Assembly: GCA_025175895.1 (NCBI GenBank)
Contig: CM045997.1
Span: forward strand, 107,308,479 to 107,372,478
Reading direction: 5' to 3'
Origin: Wurfbainia villosa
Lineage: Eukaryota; Streptophyta; Magnoliopsida; Zingiberales; Zingiberaceae
DNA length: 64,000 nt
Shown: positions 22,170-33,254 of the stretch, in pieces
How the letters are laid out: each line of letters begins with the position of its first letter
How positions within the stretch are numbered: the first letter of the stretch is position 1
The notes under the pieces: model-generated
What the model was told of the DNA's origin: nothing
What the model saw: the letters and a program-made list of their open reading frames with translations, nothing else
Databases searched by the model: none
Made by a program: the position numbers and the translations under genes

Positions 22170-22490
22170 GTATAGCGGATGACACGATCAAGAAGCCCAT
22201 TGGCATGCTAGAATGTGTACCTGTGGTGATTGAGAATTTTGTCATACACACAGATTTTATCGTATTGGACATAGGACTAAATCCCCAAATATCCCATCAT
22301 CTTGGGAAGGCCCTTTCTGGCAACTACAGGGGCATGCATAGACATAAAGGCACACCAGATCTCATTGGAGGTAGATGGGGAGATCATCCTCTTCAGCCTA
22401 TCAGAGTGTGGAGCTCCCTACCTATACGGCTTCACTTTCAGTAGGGTAAAGTCGAGCCCACCAGATGTAGACACTGAGACGGATGAATGA
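22170..22490 (+). pseudogene. Protease C-terminal half of element Q
   Basis: Two overlapping frames encode DFIVLD... and LATTGACIDIKAHQISLEVDGE, the second half of an Athila aspartic protease. A frameshift lies near 22300. The N-terminal half with the catalytic Asp (seen in element G as CDLGSS) is absent, so gag is fused by deletion to mid-protease. Confidence 0.7.
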
Positions 22491-23152
22491 AGGTTCACAG
22501 AACCTCCGGAGCCAAGTTGATAATGGAGTGTGGTCGAGCTAAAAGACCTTAAACAAAGCGCTTCTTGGGAGGCAACCCAAGTTTAGTTTAGTTTTTAGGT
22601 TTTCTTTTTATTGTATTGCATTCATTTGGTTAATTTGAATTTTGATTTCCATTTCGTTTAGCATTGGGACTAGAAATGACTTGCTAGGTAAAAATAAAAT
22701 CAATTTTTAGCTTACACGGCAAAGCGTGTGAGAGAATTCGGACCGTTGTGCACAAAAAGGAGAGAAATAGGGGACACACGGCCTGGCCGTGTGTTTTCCC
22801 ACGGCCATGCCCGACTAACCCGAGGTGCACACGGCCTGGCCATGTGTTTTCACACAGCCATGGTGCGCGGGGTTAAGTAGGGCACGTCGTGCATTTTCGC
22901 CCCAAATGCACCGTGTGTTTTGATTTTTCTTGCCCTAGCCGTGTGGATCCTTCGTCCCCACCACCTAGAAGTCTTTCCAACCTTCAAGGAAGCCCAAAAG
23001 AAGTAAGGATGAGGAGGACCAAGCAAGTGGCATCTTGATCCGGTGTTTCGGAGCGACGAGCAAGGAGAACCGATGCCCCATAAACTCTGGAGGAGGGTAA
23101 CGCTCTTCCAACCATTATTTTTCGCAACAATGAGCATAGAGATAGATATAAC
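22491..23152 (+). other. Element Q spacer
   Basis: It contains several CACACGGCC(T/A)GGCC..GTGT units (about 22775-22930), which also occur in the LTRs of Q and G. No gene is seen. Confidence 0.5.
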
Positions 23153-24247
23153 ATGCTTTCTACTCATAAAATCACTACAACTAGGTATCTTGACGATGAC
23201 TTACTAGAATCCTTAGGGTTGTTGGGTGACATTCAAGCCCTATTTGCAAAAATAGGGTGGGGAGAGATAATGGGGATAAGACACCCAACCTACCCTAGGG
23301 TAGTTTTAGATTTTGTAAGTTCTTTAGAAGCTGAAGTTTTAACGGGTAGAGAGAGCGAAGAGGGTAGGATTATCTTTAGGATATTTAACATTGAGCATGA
23401 ATGGACACTATACCAATGGAACTCATGCTTTGGTTTGCCGAGTGGGGGAGAGAGAAGAACCCCTATTGGGTTTAACTCTCGGATCTTTTGGATCGAACTG
23501 ACAGGAGAGCACGCTTATGACCCTTCTAGGGCCAAAGCATCACGCCTCCAAAACCCCATTTTTCGATACCTCCACCGAATCATGACAAGTACTATTTTTG
23601 GTCGTGGGGAGAGTGACAGTGTAGTGAGAGCTAGCGAGCTGCTTTGCCTATGGGACATGCTATAAGAAAGGAGTAGCATCGATGTAGGGTCCCATTTCAT
23701 TAGACACTTAGTGAAAATGGGCAAAGCGGCGAGAGGAGAGATTAATGTGGGGGGCCTACTTACCCATATTTGCCATAGGATGGGGTATGATTACACCGCG
23801 CTAGATAGCATAGAGGGGAGCCCTAGGATCGACCTAGGAGTGTGTATGGCCATGAAGATGATTGTAAGAGAGGAACACTCCTTATGCTTTGTAAGGAAAA
23901 ATCGGATGACCCTCAGGCTCCCCGACCCCGATCGTACCAACATCACCACATGCGCCAATTGCCACTTAGACTTGATAGTGGAGTCCCCGCCATATGAGGG
24001 ACCATCCACAGCGGCACCCATCTCTCCCCCTTTACATCACTCTCCCTCTAGTCCATGCATGCATAGGATCCCACCTAGTCCATGTCGACATGAGCCTGCA
24101 CCTGCACCACAACCTTTTTCTACTTTTGAGCATGATGTAGGTACATCCGCCTATGATTTTTCGGAGTTCCGATTGCGCATCGACAATATATACGTCAAGC
24201 AGCAGACAAAAAGACAACAATGGGAGGAGCAGAGCACCTACACGTAG
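23153..24247 (+). pseudogene. ATHILA ORF-1-like protein of element Q
   Basis: The first part (23153-23665) contains TTRYLDDDLLESLGL, then PTYPRVVLDFVSSLEAEV and EWTLYQWNSCFGLPSGG. These are hallmarks of the ATHILA ORF-1 family in plant gypsy elements. A TAA (23663-23665) separates it from the same-family continuation at 23711-24247. That part has FIRHLVKMGKAARGEI just upstream and GGLLTHICHRMGYDY, then a Pro-rich tail and a degenerate coiled region to about 24540. The pattern RY....L..LGL and the later (G/P)..(L/I)(L/I)T....(V/M)G parallel the second ORFs of B and D. Its role in Athila elements is unknown. This copy is not intact. Confidence 0.72.
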
Positions 24248-24547
24248 ACGAAGTTTCAGGGTTTCCAGGAGCACTTCCAGCGGGTCGAGGAGTTCTATGG
24301 CGAGGCCTGCATCTACTTTCAGGAGGAGGCTACCTGTCGCCAGGTGGAGGCCACCTATTACCAAGAGGTGCGGAAGCATATGTGAGCCCAGCAGGCACAG
24401 TGGGCTAGGGAAGAGGAGCACCGAGCAGCTGCTGCATCCACCAGCTCTCAGATCAACCACATGTACATGTGACATCAACGACTCAACAGCAGGTTCTCCC
24501 AAGATCCCGAGGCTACCAGACTTTCCACCTCATCCACCATACTAGAG

Positions 24548-25529
24548 GTATGCTTCACTTAAGTTTGGGGAGGGGGACCCCAAGTTTTGTTTTGTTTCTA
24601 GAAGTAGTTTCTTTTTTGATGTTTGCATTTTAGTTAGCACTCATTTGTTCATGCATTAGTTGTTTAGTTTCTTTCAGCACTTAGTTTTTGCTACCTATAA
24701 GCTGCCTCAGTAGTATTTGTAAAAGTTTTCTTCATGAGTTGTTTCCATGGGTAGCTTAACTTTATTTACCTCGTGGTTTTTTATTTTATTTGCTCTGAAT
24801 GAATGTTCTAGATTTACACTGGTTAGCTTTTATTTTACACATACACATGATGAACTTTCTGAAAGGGAGAGTCTAGTACATACCTAGTTATGATTCATCT
24901 CAGTAGTCTAGTACTTTGGAATCCATAGGTGACCCTAAGTCTAGCATTTTGTTACTGGAGATGCTCAGATTGTGTAAGCCCATTCGGAAAAATCAAAATC
25001 CCAGTGAGTCGAAAAAAAATAATAATAAAAGAGAGAAAAGAAAAGAAGAGGAAAAAAAGAGAAAGAGAGAAAAAGAAATGAAAAAGAAAAGAAAGAAGAA
25101 AAAGAAATTATGAGGGATAAAAAATAGTTGTCGTGGGTGGAAATGGTTAGGTGCCCCTTTGAGACCGAGTTAGGTTACTGGGGAAACACCTATCAATTTC
25201 TCTTAGTACCGAGCACGCCTTTGAGACTTTGTGCTAGATCTAGGGAACAACCATCGCTTTGGGCAGGTAAGTGCCTAAGAGCCGGAGACCTTAAAAAAGC
25301 TATAGGATGCCGACTTAACTTATTATGGAATGAGTATCCCCTAAGAAGATTCGCTTGGCACGAGCACGAGGAGCTAACTTAGTGAATTTATAGAACATAT
25401 CTATTTTGCTTTGATTGCAAATACTACTTGATAAATTTAGTTAACATGCTAAGTATGAAACAATGCCTTTTTTAAATTTATGGCACTGAGGTTTGCTTGA
25501 GGATAAGCAAAGATCTAAGTCTGGGGAAT
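24548..25529 (+). other. Element Q 3' untranslated region with long purine tract
   Basis: The interval 25005-25112 is almost pure A/G on the plus strand (AAAAGAGAGAAAAG-type sequence). The polypurine tract proper, GTCTGGGGAAT, adjoins the LTR at 25530. The short ORFs through the purine tract are compositional artefacts. Confidence 0.7.
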
Positions 25530-26896
25530 TGATGTGAGCAAAACATATAGGATTTTAGGAGTAATTTTCGCTCACATCTAGTTTCATTTTATGTTTATTT
25601 CATGCATATTTTACTTTATTTGCCATGCATTTCCTATTTTCTGATTCAGAGATCTGCTCTATATACTTTTGTGTGCAGGATAGCATTTCGTGGAGAAAAC
25701 GACGCACTTTCGAAGCAAAAAGGAGACATTTGGCAGCTGGACGCAAAAGGGAACACGACTAGGGCATGTGCCTACACACGGCCGTTTTCAAGGGGCAAAA
25801 ATGGCTGCCACAGCCTGACACAGGCTAGGCTGTGTGTTTTAACACGGTCATGTGGCATCCAGGAGATTTGACACGACTAGGGTTTTTTCTAGATTTTGGA
25901 GTGATCCAGCGTGATGTCTATATAAGAAAAGCTACGCCCAAACCCTAGGGAGAGGCACGACAGCTGGGACGGCACTCTGAAGCCCTAAAAAGCTACAAGA
26001 ACTCACAACGGGGAGGAAGAAGGCCGTCGGAGATCCAAGTTCTGCACTTCAACGCCGGAGAGAAGACCACATTGCATTGTAAATTTTTTTTCTTGCATGT
26101 TATCTATTATTTATTCGAACATGAATGTGCTTTGTGTTTGTCCTTTCATATTTATGGAGTAGTTTCTTTGATTCTAGGATTAGGGAGTAGTTTGTGTTCG
26201 TAGAACATGTCATGCCAAATTAAATTCTGTTCTTGAGTTTATATTTTCAATTGGTAATAGTTTAAACCGATATCTATGTGTTTTTGGTTTTCTATCTACT
26301 GTGCTTAGCCGATACGAGGGGTGACAACCCTCGTATCTAAGATTTAGGGGATTTGAAGAGGAACCTAGGGGTTGACCTCATCTTCTACAACTGTGGATAG
26401 AAGGATGCGATAAAATTGGAAATGATTCGTCGCAGGGATTGATTCGGCATCCTTGTACCGCCAATCCCGTCCTTGTAAGGCAGAGATAGCTCCCGATAGA
26501 TGCAAAGGCTCATCGGGGGAGTGTATTATGTCCCTTCCACAAGGCCATAGTTAGACGTTAAATGACACCCAATTGATAGCATGTTTTGCGACACACAAGC
26601 GAAACCGAAAATCCTAGAATCCCTTCCAAAGACTTGCAGCAAGCCTTTTCTTCTTCCGTGTGACACCGTATTGAGTTAGGACCACCGACAACCCTCACAA
26701 TCACAACCCTTAGATTTGACTTTTGAACAATAATGTCCACCGAATAGATCGGTACTCGAATCTCAGTCCCTGTGGGATGGATAATCTTTTTATTACTTGA
26801 CGACATCCATGCACTTGCGGGCGTTGAGCACGAGTGTGCGCTTCGAGTCCTCGATAATCTCTGTCATGAGATTTGAGATCGTGTTCGCGGACATCA
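25530..26896 (+). repeat. Element Q 3' LTR
   Basis: It matches 19322-20688 along its length and ends GACATCA at 26896. Confidence 0.92.
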
Positions 26897-26901
26897 GAGA
26901 T

Positions 26902-27944
26902 CGTAAAATTGAAAAAAAGTCCAGCTGGGTCAAGTAGACCAAACAGTTAGTGGAAGTCCTGGTGGGTTATATCGGATGTCAAGAGTGGTAAGTTCGACAA
27001 GCAATCGACAGGTAAGCCTCGAGTGAAGAGGTGAGGCCGAGTCCTCTGTAGGGGGACAAAGCTAGGTGTCGATCCTACGGAAAGTCCGCGTTAGACTTAG
27101 AAGTCGAGATCATGTAGTATTACTATTTCTATAATATTTTATTTTTGTTTTAATCTCATTTTACAGGGATCAGTCGACTGAATGGATTTCAATTGACTGA
27201 AGTTCAGTCGACTAGATACACACTTGACAAGATTAGCTGGTGATCGATCAAAGATCTAGCACCATAGTTGGAAAGTGTTTCAGTCGACTGGGGAGTTTTA
27301 GTCTACTGAAGTGGCAAACTTTTCAATGTGGAGCCGGGCGACGTGGAGTCGACTGGGGCGTTTGTGGAGTCGACTGGAAGACCAGAAGTTCCATATCGAT
27401 GGGCTGATGTGGAGTCGACTAGAAAAGGTTTATAAAACAAGTGCTCGACCAGATCTGAACACAATACTACTTCTACGTCGAAGTGTTGTCTCTATTCATT
27501 CTCGTCCATAAGTGCTCTCATTCCTCATCAAGGCAATTTTTCGACACTCCGTGCCTACTTCAAAGATCCTACTAGTGTCAGTATAATTAGCTTGTAAATT
27601 TCTTTATTTATTTTTCGCTTGTGTACTTAACTTCAAGAGAGGGTAGTGTGTTACCCATCTCTTATTTTTGTAAAAAGCAAAACCCTCTGAAGTTGAGAGT
27701 TCTTGAGTCGGAGGGTATATAGTGATTGCCCATCGAGGTAGCTCTCGAAAGAGCTACGAGCCTTGGACTAGCAACCTAGTTAGGGTTGTGAACCAAGTAA
27801 AAGGATTTGTCCCCATTTTATTTTATTTTATTATCGCTGCACACTCTTTATTAATTTCAAAATATAAAAATAAGTTTTTTAAATTTAAAGAAAATTGTAA
27901 CCTCCGAGATTCACCCCCCTCTCTCGGAGTATCGCGATCCTACA
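26902..27944 (+). repeat. Element B 3' LTR, second part
   Basis: It resumes the LTR at the point matching about 12150 and ends CGATCCTACA. It contains the palindrome cluster (27171-27425) and a TATA box (27431-27437). It is followed by the duplication tatca. Confidence 0.9.
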
Positions 27945-27949
27945 TATCA

Positions 27950-28715
27950 TGGGTTAGGAGTAGTTAGGGTAGCATAGAGTTGTTGATAATCAGCTAAACA
28001 ATCTTGTTCATCTAAATATCAGACTAATAATGACCAATCTACTGGCTACATGCAGTAGTTGATTGGTGTCTGATTTTCCAAAAATCAGAATTTTTCACAC
28101 AAAATTTAAAAATTCATAAGTAATTCTATATTTTTCAAAAAATGTTGAAATTTCACACATACATTACTTATGATAGATACTATGAATGAAAAATAGTTTT
28201 ATAATAAAATACACATTATTTTTCAAGAATGACACAAAGTTCAGAACCATTGAAACTTTCAATATTTTTGCCTAACTTGTATTAATCATATTAATAGTGA
28301 TTTAATAATTTTTAACAGATTTAAAAAATTAGGGTCCCTTGTAGGTGGGCCACCACAGGCAATTGCTATAAATGAAGGTGTGTACTTGACTTATACATTA
28401 GTTTTTCTCATGATTTAAAGAGTTTGAGTTCATTTTGATGTATCATATAAGCACATTGAACTTAACTTATTTTCCTATCATCTCCCATGCGTCTAGAGTA
28501 TACACATACATATCATCCTATAATCCTTATAAGATGTGGTTTTGGTTCTTTCCTAAACTAAGGGTTCGTGCATTATTTTCTAGGCATATCCAATTTGACC
28601 TCCTTATCTAAGATGTCAATTAATGTCATTTGTCCTTAATTTCAAATTGATAAATACATGAATATGATCATGGCATATATTGATGGCATAATTTAAAAGC
28701 ATTTGTCGATGATAC
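27950..28715 (-). other. Element O internal region, continued
   Basis: It is AT-rich. It resembles the 3' interiors of F and D on the opposite strand (GGGTTAGGAGTAGTTAGGG start, decayed TCGA palindromes near 28060, ATTCATAAG..TTCT runs). No ORF is present. Element G is inserted after gatac (28711-28715). Confidence 0.6.
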
Positions 28716-30117
28716 TGATGTGAGCGAAACATATAGGATTTTAGGAGTAGTTTTCGCACACATCTCGTTATATTTTATCCTTGTTTCATGCATATTTTTA
28801 CTTTATTTTGCATGAATTTCCTATTTTCTAGTTCAGAGATATGCTCTCGTTGCTTTTGTGTGCAGGAGGACATTTTATAGGTTAAAAGGCATATTTTTGA
28901 AGCAAAAGGAAGGCATTCACCGAGAGGAATGGAGGTGGACACGACCAGCCGTGTGAATTCCACACGGCCATGAAACCAGCCCTCCCAGTGCCACACATGG
29001 CCGACCGTGTGGAATCCACATGGTCGTGTGGCGCTGGGACTTATTGATGCAACTAGGGTTTTTTTGTGGGATTTATGCAGAGCCGACTTCACGTCTATAA
29101 AAAAGAAGCCACGCCCAAACCCTTGGGGGGCCACGACGGCTAGAATGGGAAAAGGTGCCCACCGGAGACTCGCAACAGGGAGGAAGGAGACGAATCGAGA
29201 TATCTTTACATTGTAATGATTCATTCCATGATGCCTTGTGTCTTCTCTCTTTCATTATTGAGTAGATCTTTTGATTCTAGGATTAGGGAGTAGCATGTGT
29301 ATGTAGGACATACTAGTTTGAATATAATTTCTGTTATTGAATTTATATTTGCAATTGGTATTGTTTGGATCGATGAAAATCATGATTTGATTCTCTATCT
29401 ATTGCGCATAGCCGATACAAAGGGTGAAAGCCTATGTATCAAAGATCTAGGAGAACTAAGGAGGAACCTTGCGGTCGTCCTCCCTCCAGTAATCGTTGAT
29501 AGAAGAATATGATAGAGTAGGAAAGAGACACATTCCGACTCTTCATAGGGATTATTAGGACATCCTCGTACCCAATAGCCTATCTTAACAGAAGGGCTGA
29601 AGTAGGAGAAATTAACTCTAGAAGGGTTAATGGACCTTAGTGACAGGGGGCTCCCAACGATGTCAACCCCTTGAGCTCTGATGATCCGAAAGGTCATCTT
29701 GATTAGGAATAGGTAGTTCCCGGTAGAAGCAAAAGTTCATCGGACAAACATATGATGACTCCCGCAAGATCATAATTAGAGATCTAGATAGTATTTAATT
29801 AATAGCATGTTCCACGACGCACAAGTGAAACCGAAGTCCTAGGATCCCTTTTTGAGAATTTAGAACCAACCTTCCCTTCCTTCGAGTTATACCGTATTTG
29901 AGTTAGGACTACCGTCAACCTTGCAACCACAACTCTTAGGATTTTAACTCTGAACAACAACATCCACTGGAAAAATGGTATTTGAATCTCAATCCCTATG
30001 GGATCGAATCTTTATTACTTGACGACATCTATGAACTTGTTGGCATTGAGCGCGAGTGCACGCTTCGGGTCCTCGACGATTCTCGTCGTAGATTTGAGGG
30101 TGTGTTTGCGTGCATCA
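28716..30117 (+). repeat. Element G first LTR, complete, 1402 bp
   Basis: It starts TGATGTGAGCGAAAC, like Q, and ends GCGTGCATCA. A TATA box TATAAAAAAG lies at 29096-29105. It contains CACACGGCC-type repeats at 28935-29030. Confidence 0.85.
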
Positions 30118-30175
30118 TTGTTGGGGATCTAACCTGGGTCGCCCGCGTGACAGGCGGGAATACTCACCACTATAC
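30118..30175 (-). pseudogene. tRNA-Asp(GTC)-derived sequence at LTR junction
   Basis: On the minus strand this reads as a plant tRNA-Asp from about nucleotide 11 to near the 3' end. It has TATAGTGGTGAGTATTC (D arm), CCCGCCTGTCACGCGGG (anticodon arm, anticodon GTC) and GGTTAGATCC (T arm, consensus GGTTCGATCC). The T-loop change, lost acceptor bases and missing 5' end argue against a working gene. It sits exactly where the tRNA-Asp primer site should follow the LTR and is in the orientation of that site. It is therefore best explained as copied primer tRNA. Confidence 0.82.
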
Positions 30176-31227
30176 CATCACGGGAGGAATGGAGGTGGAC
30201 ACTACCAGCAATGTGAATTCCACACGGCCATGAAACCAGCCCTCTCAGCGCCACACATGGTTGACCGTGTGAAATCCACACGACCGTGTGGCACTGGGAC
30301 TTATTGATGCAACTAGGTTTTTTCGTGGGATTTATGCAGAGCCGACTTCACGTCTATAAAAAGGAAGCCACACCCAAACCCTAGGGGGAGGACCACGACG
30401 GCTAGAACGACAAAAGGTGCCCTAAAAAGCACCGAAGACTCGCAACGGGGAGGAAGGAGACGACTCGAGGACCAAAATCTGCACTCCAATGCCAAAGAGA
30501 AAGACCAAGAGTACTATGATTTCATTCTTAGATATCTTTACATTGTAATGATTCATTCCATGATGCCTTGTGGCTTCTCTCTTTCATTTATGGAGTAGAT
30601 CTTTCAATTCTAGGATTAGGGAGTAGCTTGTGTATGTAGGACATGCTAGTTTGAATATAATTTCTATTCTTGAATTTATATTTGCAATTTGTATTGTTTG
30701 GATCGATGAAAATCATGATTTGATTCTCTATCTATTGTGCATAGCCGATACAAAGGGTAATAGCTTTTGTATCAAAGATCTAGGAGAACCAAGGAGGAAC
30801 CTTGCGGTCGTCCTCCCTTCGGTAATCGTAGATAGAAGAATATGATAGAGTAGGAAATGAGATACATTCCGACTCTTCATAGGGATTATTAGGACATCGT
30901 CGTACCCAATAGCCTATCTTAATAGAAGGGTCGAAGTAGGAGAAATTAACTCTAGAAGGGTTGAGGGACCTTAGTGACAGGGGGCTCCCAACGGTATCAA
31001 CCCACTTAGCGATGATGATATGAAAGGTCAGCTTGGTTAGGAATAGGTAGTTCCCGGTAGAAGCAAAAGTTCATTGGGAAAACATATGATGATCCTCTCG
31101 TAAGATCATAATTAGAGATCTAGATAGTATTTAATTGATAGCATGTTCCATGACGTACAAGGCAATCTCCATTTTTGATAGCATGTTTCAAAAGTTCTCC
31201 TAGGATCCATTTTTGAGAACTTCGAAC
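30176..31227 (+). repeat. Element G second LTR, 5'-truncated, first part
   Basis: From 30181 it aligns with the first LTR at 28921, so about the first 205 bases of the LTR are missing. The junction has short similarity (catcac here, cattcacc there). A TATA box TATAAAAAGG lies at 30355-30364. Element C interrupts it after cgaac. Confidence 0.85.
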
Positions 31228-33241
31228 TATTAGTAATATATGAGAGGTGTCCTAAGGCAATCGCCTTATGGTTGTACCATTTATTTGATAAATGAAGATT
31301 TACTATTTGAGTATACATGTTATCATGTATTTGATTGGATCTTAAAATCATTTACTGAATGTCCGCAATACGATTCACAGCACGAGAGAAGTTGTGATTA
31401 GATCACAACTAGTGAGTATCTCTACATGTGTAATTGTGGGGTATTGAAATTATCCCTAGTCGATGAATTGATGCATTCGGACACCATCAATTCTGTTGAG
31501 ACTAGCACGAGTTGTACTCTTTGGTTTATCTAAGCAGCTGTTTCTCACTGGCTGGAGACATTGGGATGTCCGGAGTTAACCGTGGATGCTAGTTATGGTA
31601 ACTAGTTCATAGGAGTGACCAGATGTAAGACTTCATATGGTTCTATGCATATATGGATATGTCAATGAAGTTCTTACTGCAGCTTAAGTGAGATATTCCT
31701 TTGACTTGTGGTATTCAAGTCATCTTGGTCATGAAGACTTATGCTTTGACATCTTCAGCAAGCATCTCCGAGGAGATGTGGACCCGGGATGATTAGGTAT
31801 AAGTCGAAGTGGTTGATGGTGTTTGAATAGCCTATAGAGGATTCACCACTCCTTGCGAGGAGATGTATACCCTATGGCCACTCGTTGGTTTGTTACTAAA
31901 GTCTTTGACCAAAGCATTATATGTTTAGAGTATGGTACTCTTGGATACATGTACAGTAACTAGAATTTGCAAGACGAGGAAGTAATACTTGGGCTAGGTG
32001 TGACGTAGTTAGCCTAGTGGAGATTAACACAATAGACCATGTGCTGAACCAAGTAGGTATAAGATGAGTGAAGGGAACGGGACACATTTCACTGTAGCTA
32101 CTGAAAGGTTTCAGAAATTATTCTGGGGTCAATCGTTGATTTTTCGGTTAATTAGCGATCATGATGTACTACTAGGTGTCACTCATGATTATTCTATAAT
32201 TAATGATTAATTATAGATGGACAACATAAATCTGGAACCTATTTGGTCACACACACTACGAGTGTTATCCAAAGGATTTAAAATGAGCTTCAGAATGGGA
32301 TTCTCAGATCGAGAGAGACATGGTTTGGTAGGACCAAACAAGGAATGACCATGAAATTGTTTCAGTCGCATCGGAAGCATGGATGGGCCGAGTCTTTTGA
32401 AGATATGATGGATGAACCAAATTGGTTAGGTTCTAATCCAATGCTGGAAAATAAACCAAAGGGGTTTGGTTTGTTTTAAACAAATGAACCAAAATTGATT
32501 TGGTTTATTTTAACTTAAATTAATAAAGCGGGTTAACGAGTTTTGGTTGTGAACCAATAACCCTTGAGAAAAGGTCTCTTAATGGTTAAGAAACACGTTC
32601 TCTAAAAATAACAGGGTAGAGACATATTTCGTGGATGAGTTAGAGTTTGTGAAACCCTTGCCACCTTTCTCTTCCTCTCTCCCTCACTTGTGTGCTGACC
32701 CTTTTGCTATCGTCACCCAAGCCTCAGCTGCCTCCTCCTTCAGCTGTCGGCCAGCCACCACTGCTGGTCAGCAGCACCACCGCTGGCCAGCAGCACCACC
32801 GCCAACCACCTTGCTGCAGGCGATCAAATTTGTTTGGCCGACACTTCCAAGGAAACAAGTTTGTGGAACTTATTTCGTGAATGTCTCTCGGATCACAACG
32901 TCTTCAACACGAGACTAGTATCTCTCCTGAAGACGGAGCTTGTAGCTTAGTGAAGCTATCCTGATACTACTCGGCGTAGACTCGGATAGAGGCGAAACTT
33001 TCGAGGGTCGCTAAGGTTGATGCTCTTCTCGCTACGTGTCATTCTTCAGGTATACCTAGTGTAATTTCCTTTATTGTAAAATTTAAATATGTGATTATGT
33101 CTACACTGTTATATCCTGCATGCGTGTGGTGTGTGTGTGTTTTAATAAAATTAGTTTATTACCGTTTTATTTGCTTTCATTGTGCATGTTTGCGAAACAT
33201 GTTCGAACACACGCCCACGTCGGTGCCCCGGAAACCCAACA
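31228..33241 (+). repeat. Element C 5' LTR, 2014 bp
   Basis: It begins TATTAGTAATATATGAG (3' LTR: TGTTAGTAATATATGAG, so the terminal G has mutated) and ends GAAACCCAACA. Small Pro/Ala-rich ORFs near 32630-32920 lie in the R/U5 part and are not genes. Confidence 0.9.
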
Positions 33242-33242
33242 G

Positions 33243-33254
33243 TGGTATCAGAGC
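33243..33254 (+). promoter_or_regulatory. Primer binding site (tRNA-iMet) of element C
   Basis: TGGTATCAGAGC lies one base after the LTR end. Confidence 0.93.

Larger units (their letters stand above)
19322..26896 (+). mobile_element. Element Q: Athila-like gypsy element lacking pol
   Basis: Matching LTRs (TGATGTGAGC...GCATCA) flank a 4.8-kb interior. The interior has a tRNA-Asp primer site, a decayed gag, the C-terminal half of a protease, and an ATHILA-type ORF. A long purine-rich tract follows. Reverse transcriptase, RNase H and integrase are missing. Flanks are gagac (19317-19321) and gagat (26897-26901), a duplication with one change. It is inserted in the 3' LTR of element B. Confidence 0.88.
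11894..27944 (+). mobile_element. Element B: copia-type retroelement with gag and a spliced second ORF
   Basis: The LTRs match and the element is flanked by identical 5-bp duplications, tatca at 11889-11893 and 27945-27949. It has a tRNA-Met primer site, a gag gene (with one frameshift and two stops), and a second ORF homologous to that of element D. A polypurine tract precedes the 3' LTR. There is no protease, integrase or reverse transcriptase. The 3' LTR was later split by element Q; without Q, B is about 8.5 kb. It is inserted in element O. Confidence 0.88.

Noticed and set aside
24916..25113. Lys/Glu/Arg-rich ORF
   Set aside because: It is translation of the long A/G tract in the 3' region of Q; this is a composition effect.
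30118..30175. A functional tRNA-Asp gene on the minus strand
   Set aside because: The T loop is changed (GGTTAGATCC), the 5' about ten bases and part of the acceptor are missing, and the segment sits at an LTR end where primer-tRNA sequence is expected.
32631..32918. Pro/Ala/Ser-rich ORF in the C 5' LTR, with a counterpart near 49320
   Set aside because: It lies within the transcribed part of an Angela LTR, its frame is not conserved between the two LTRs, and it shows no domain.
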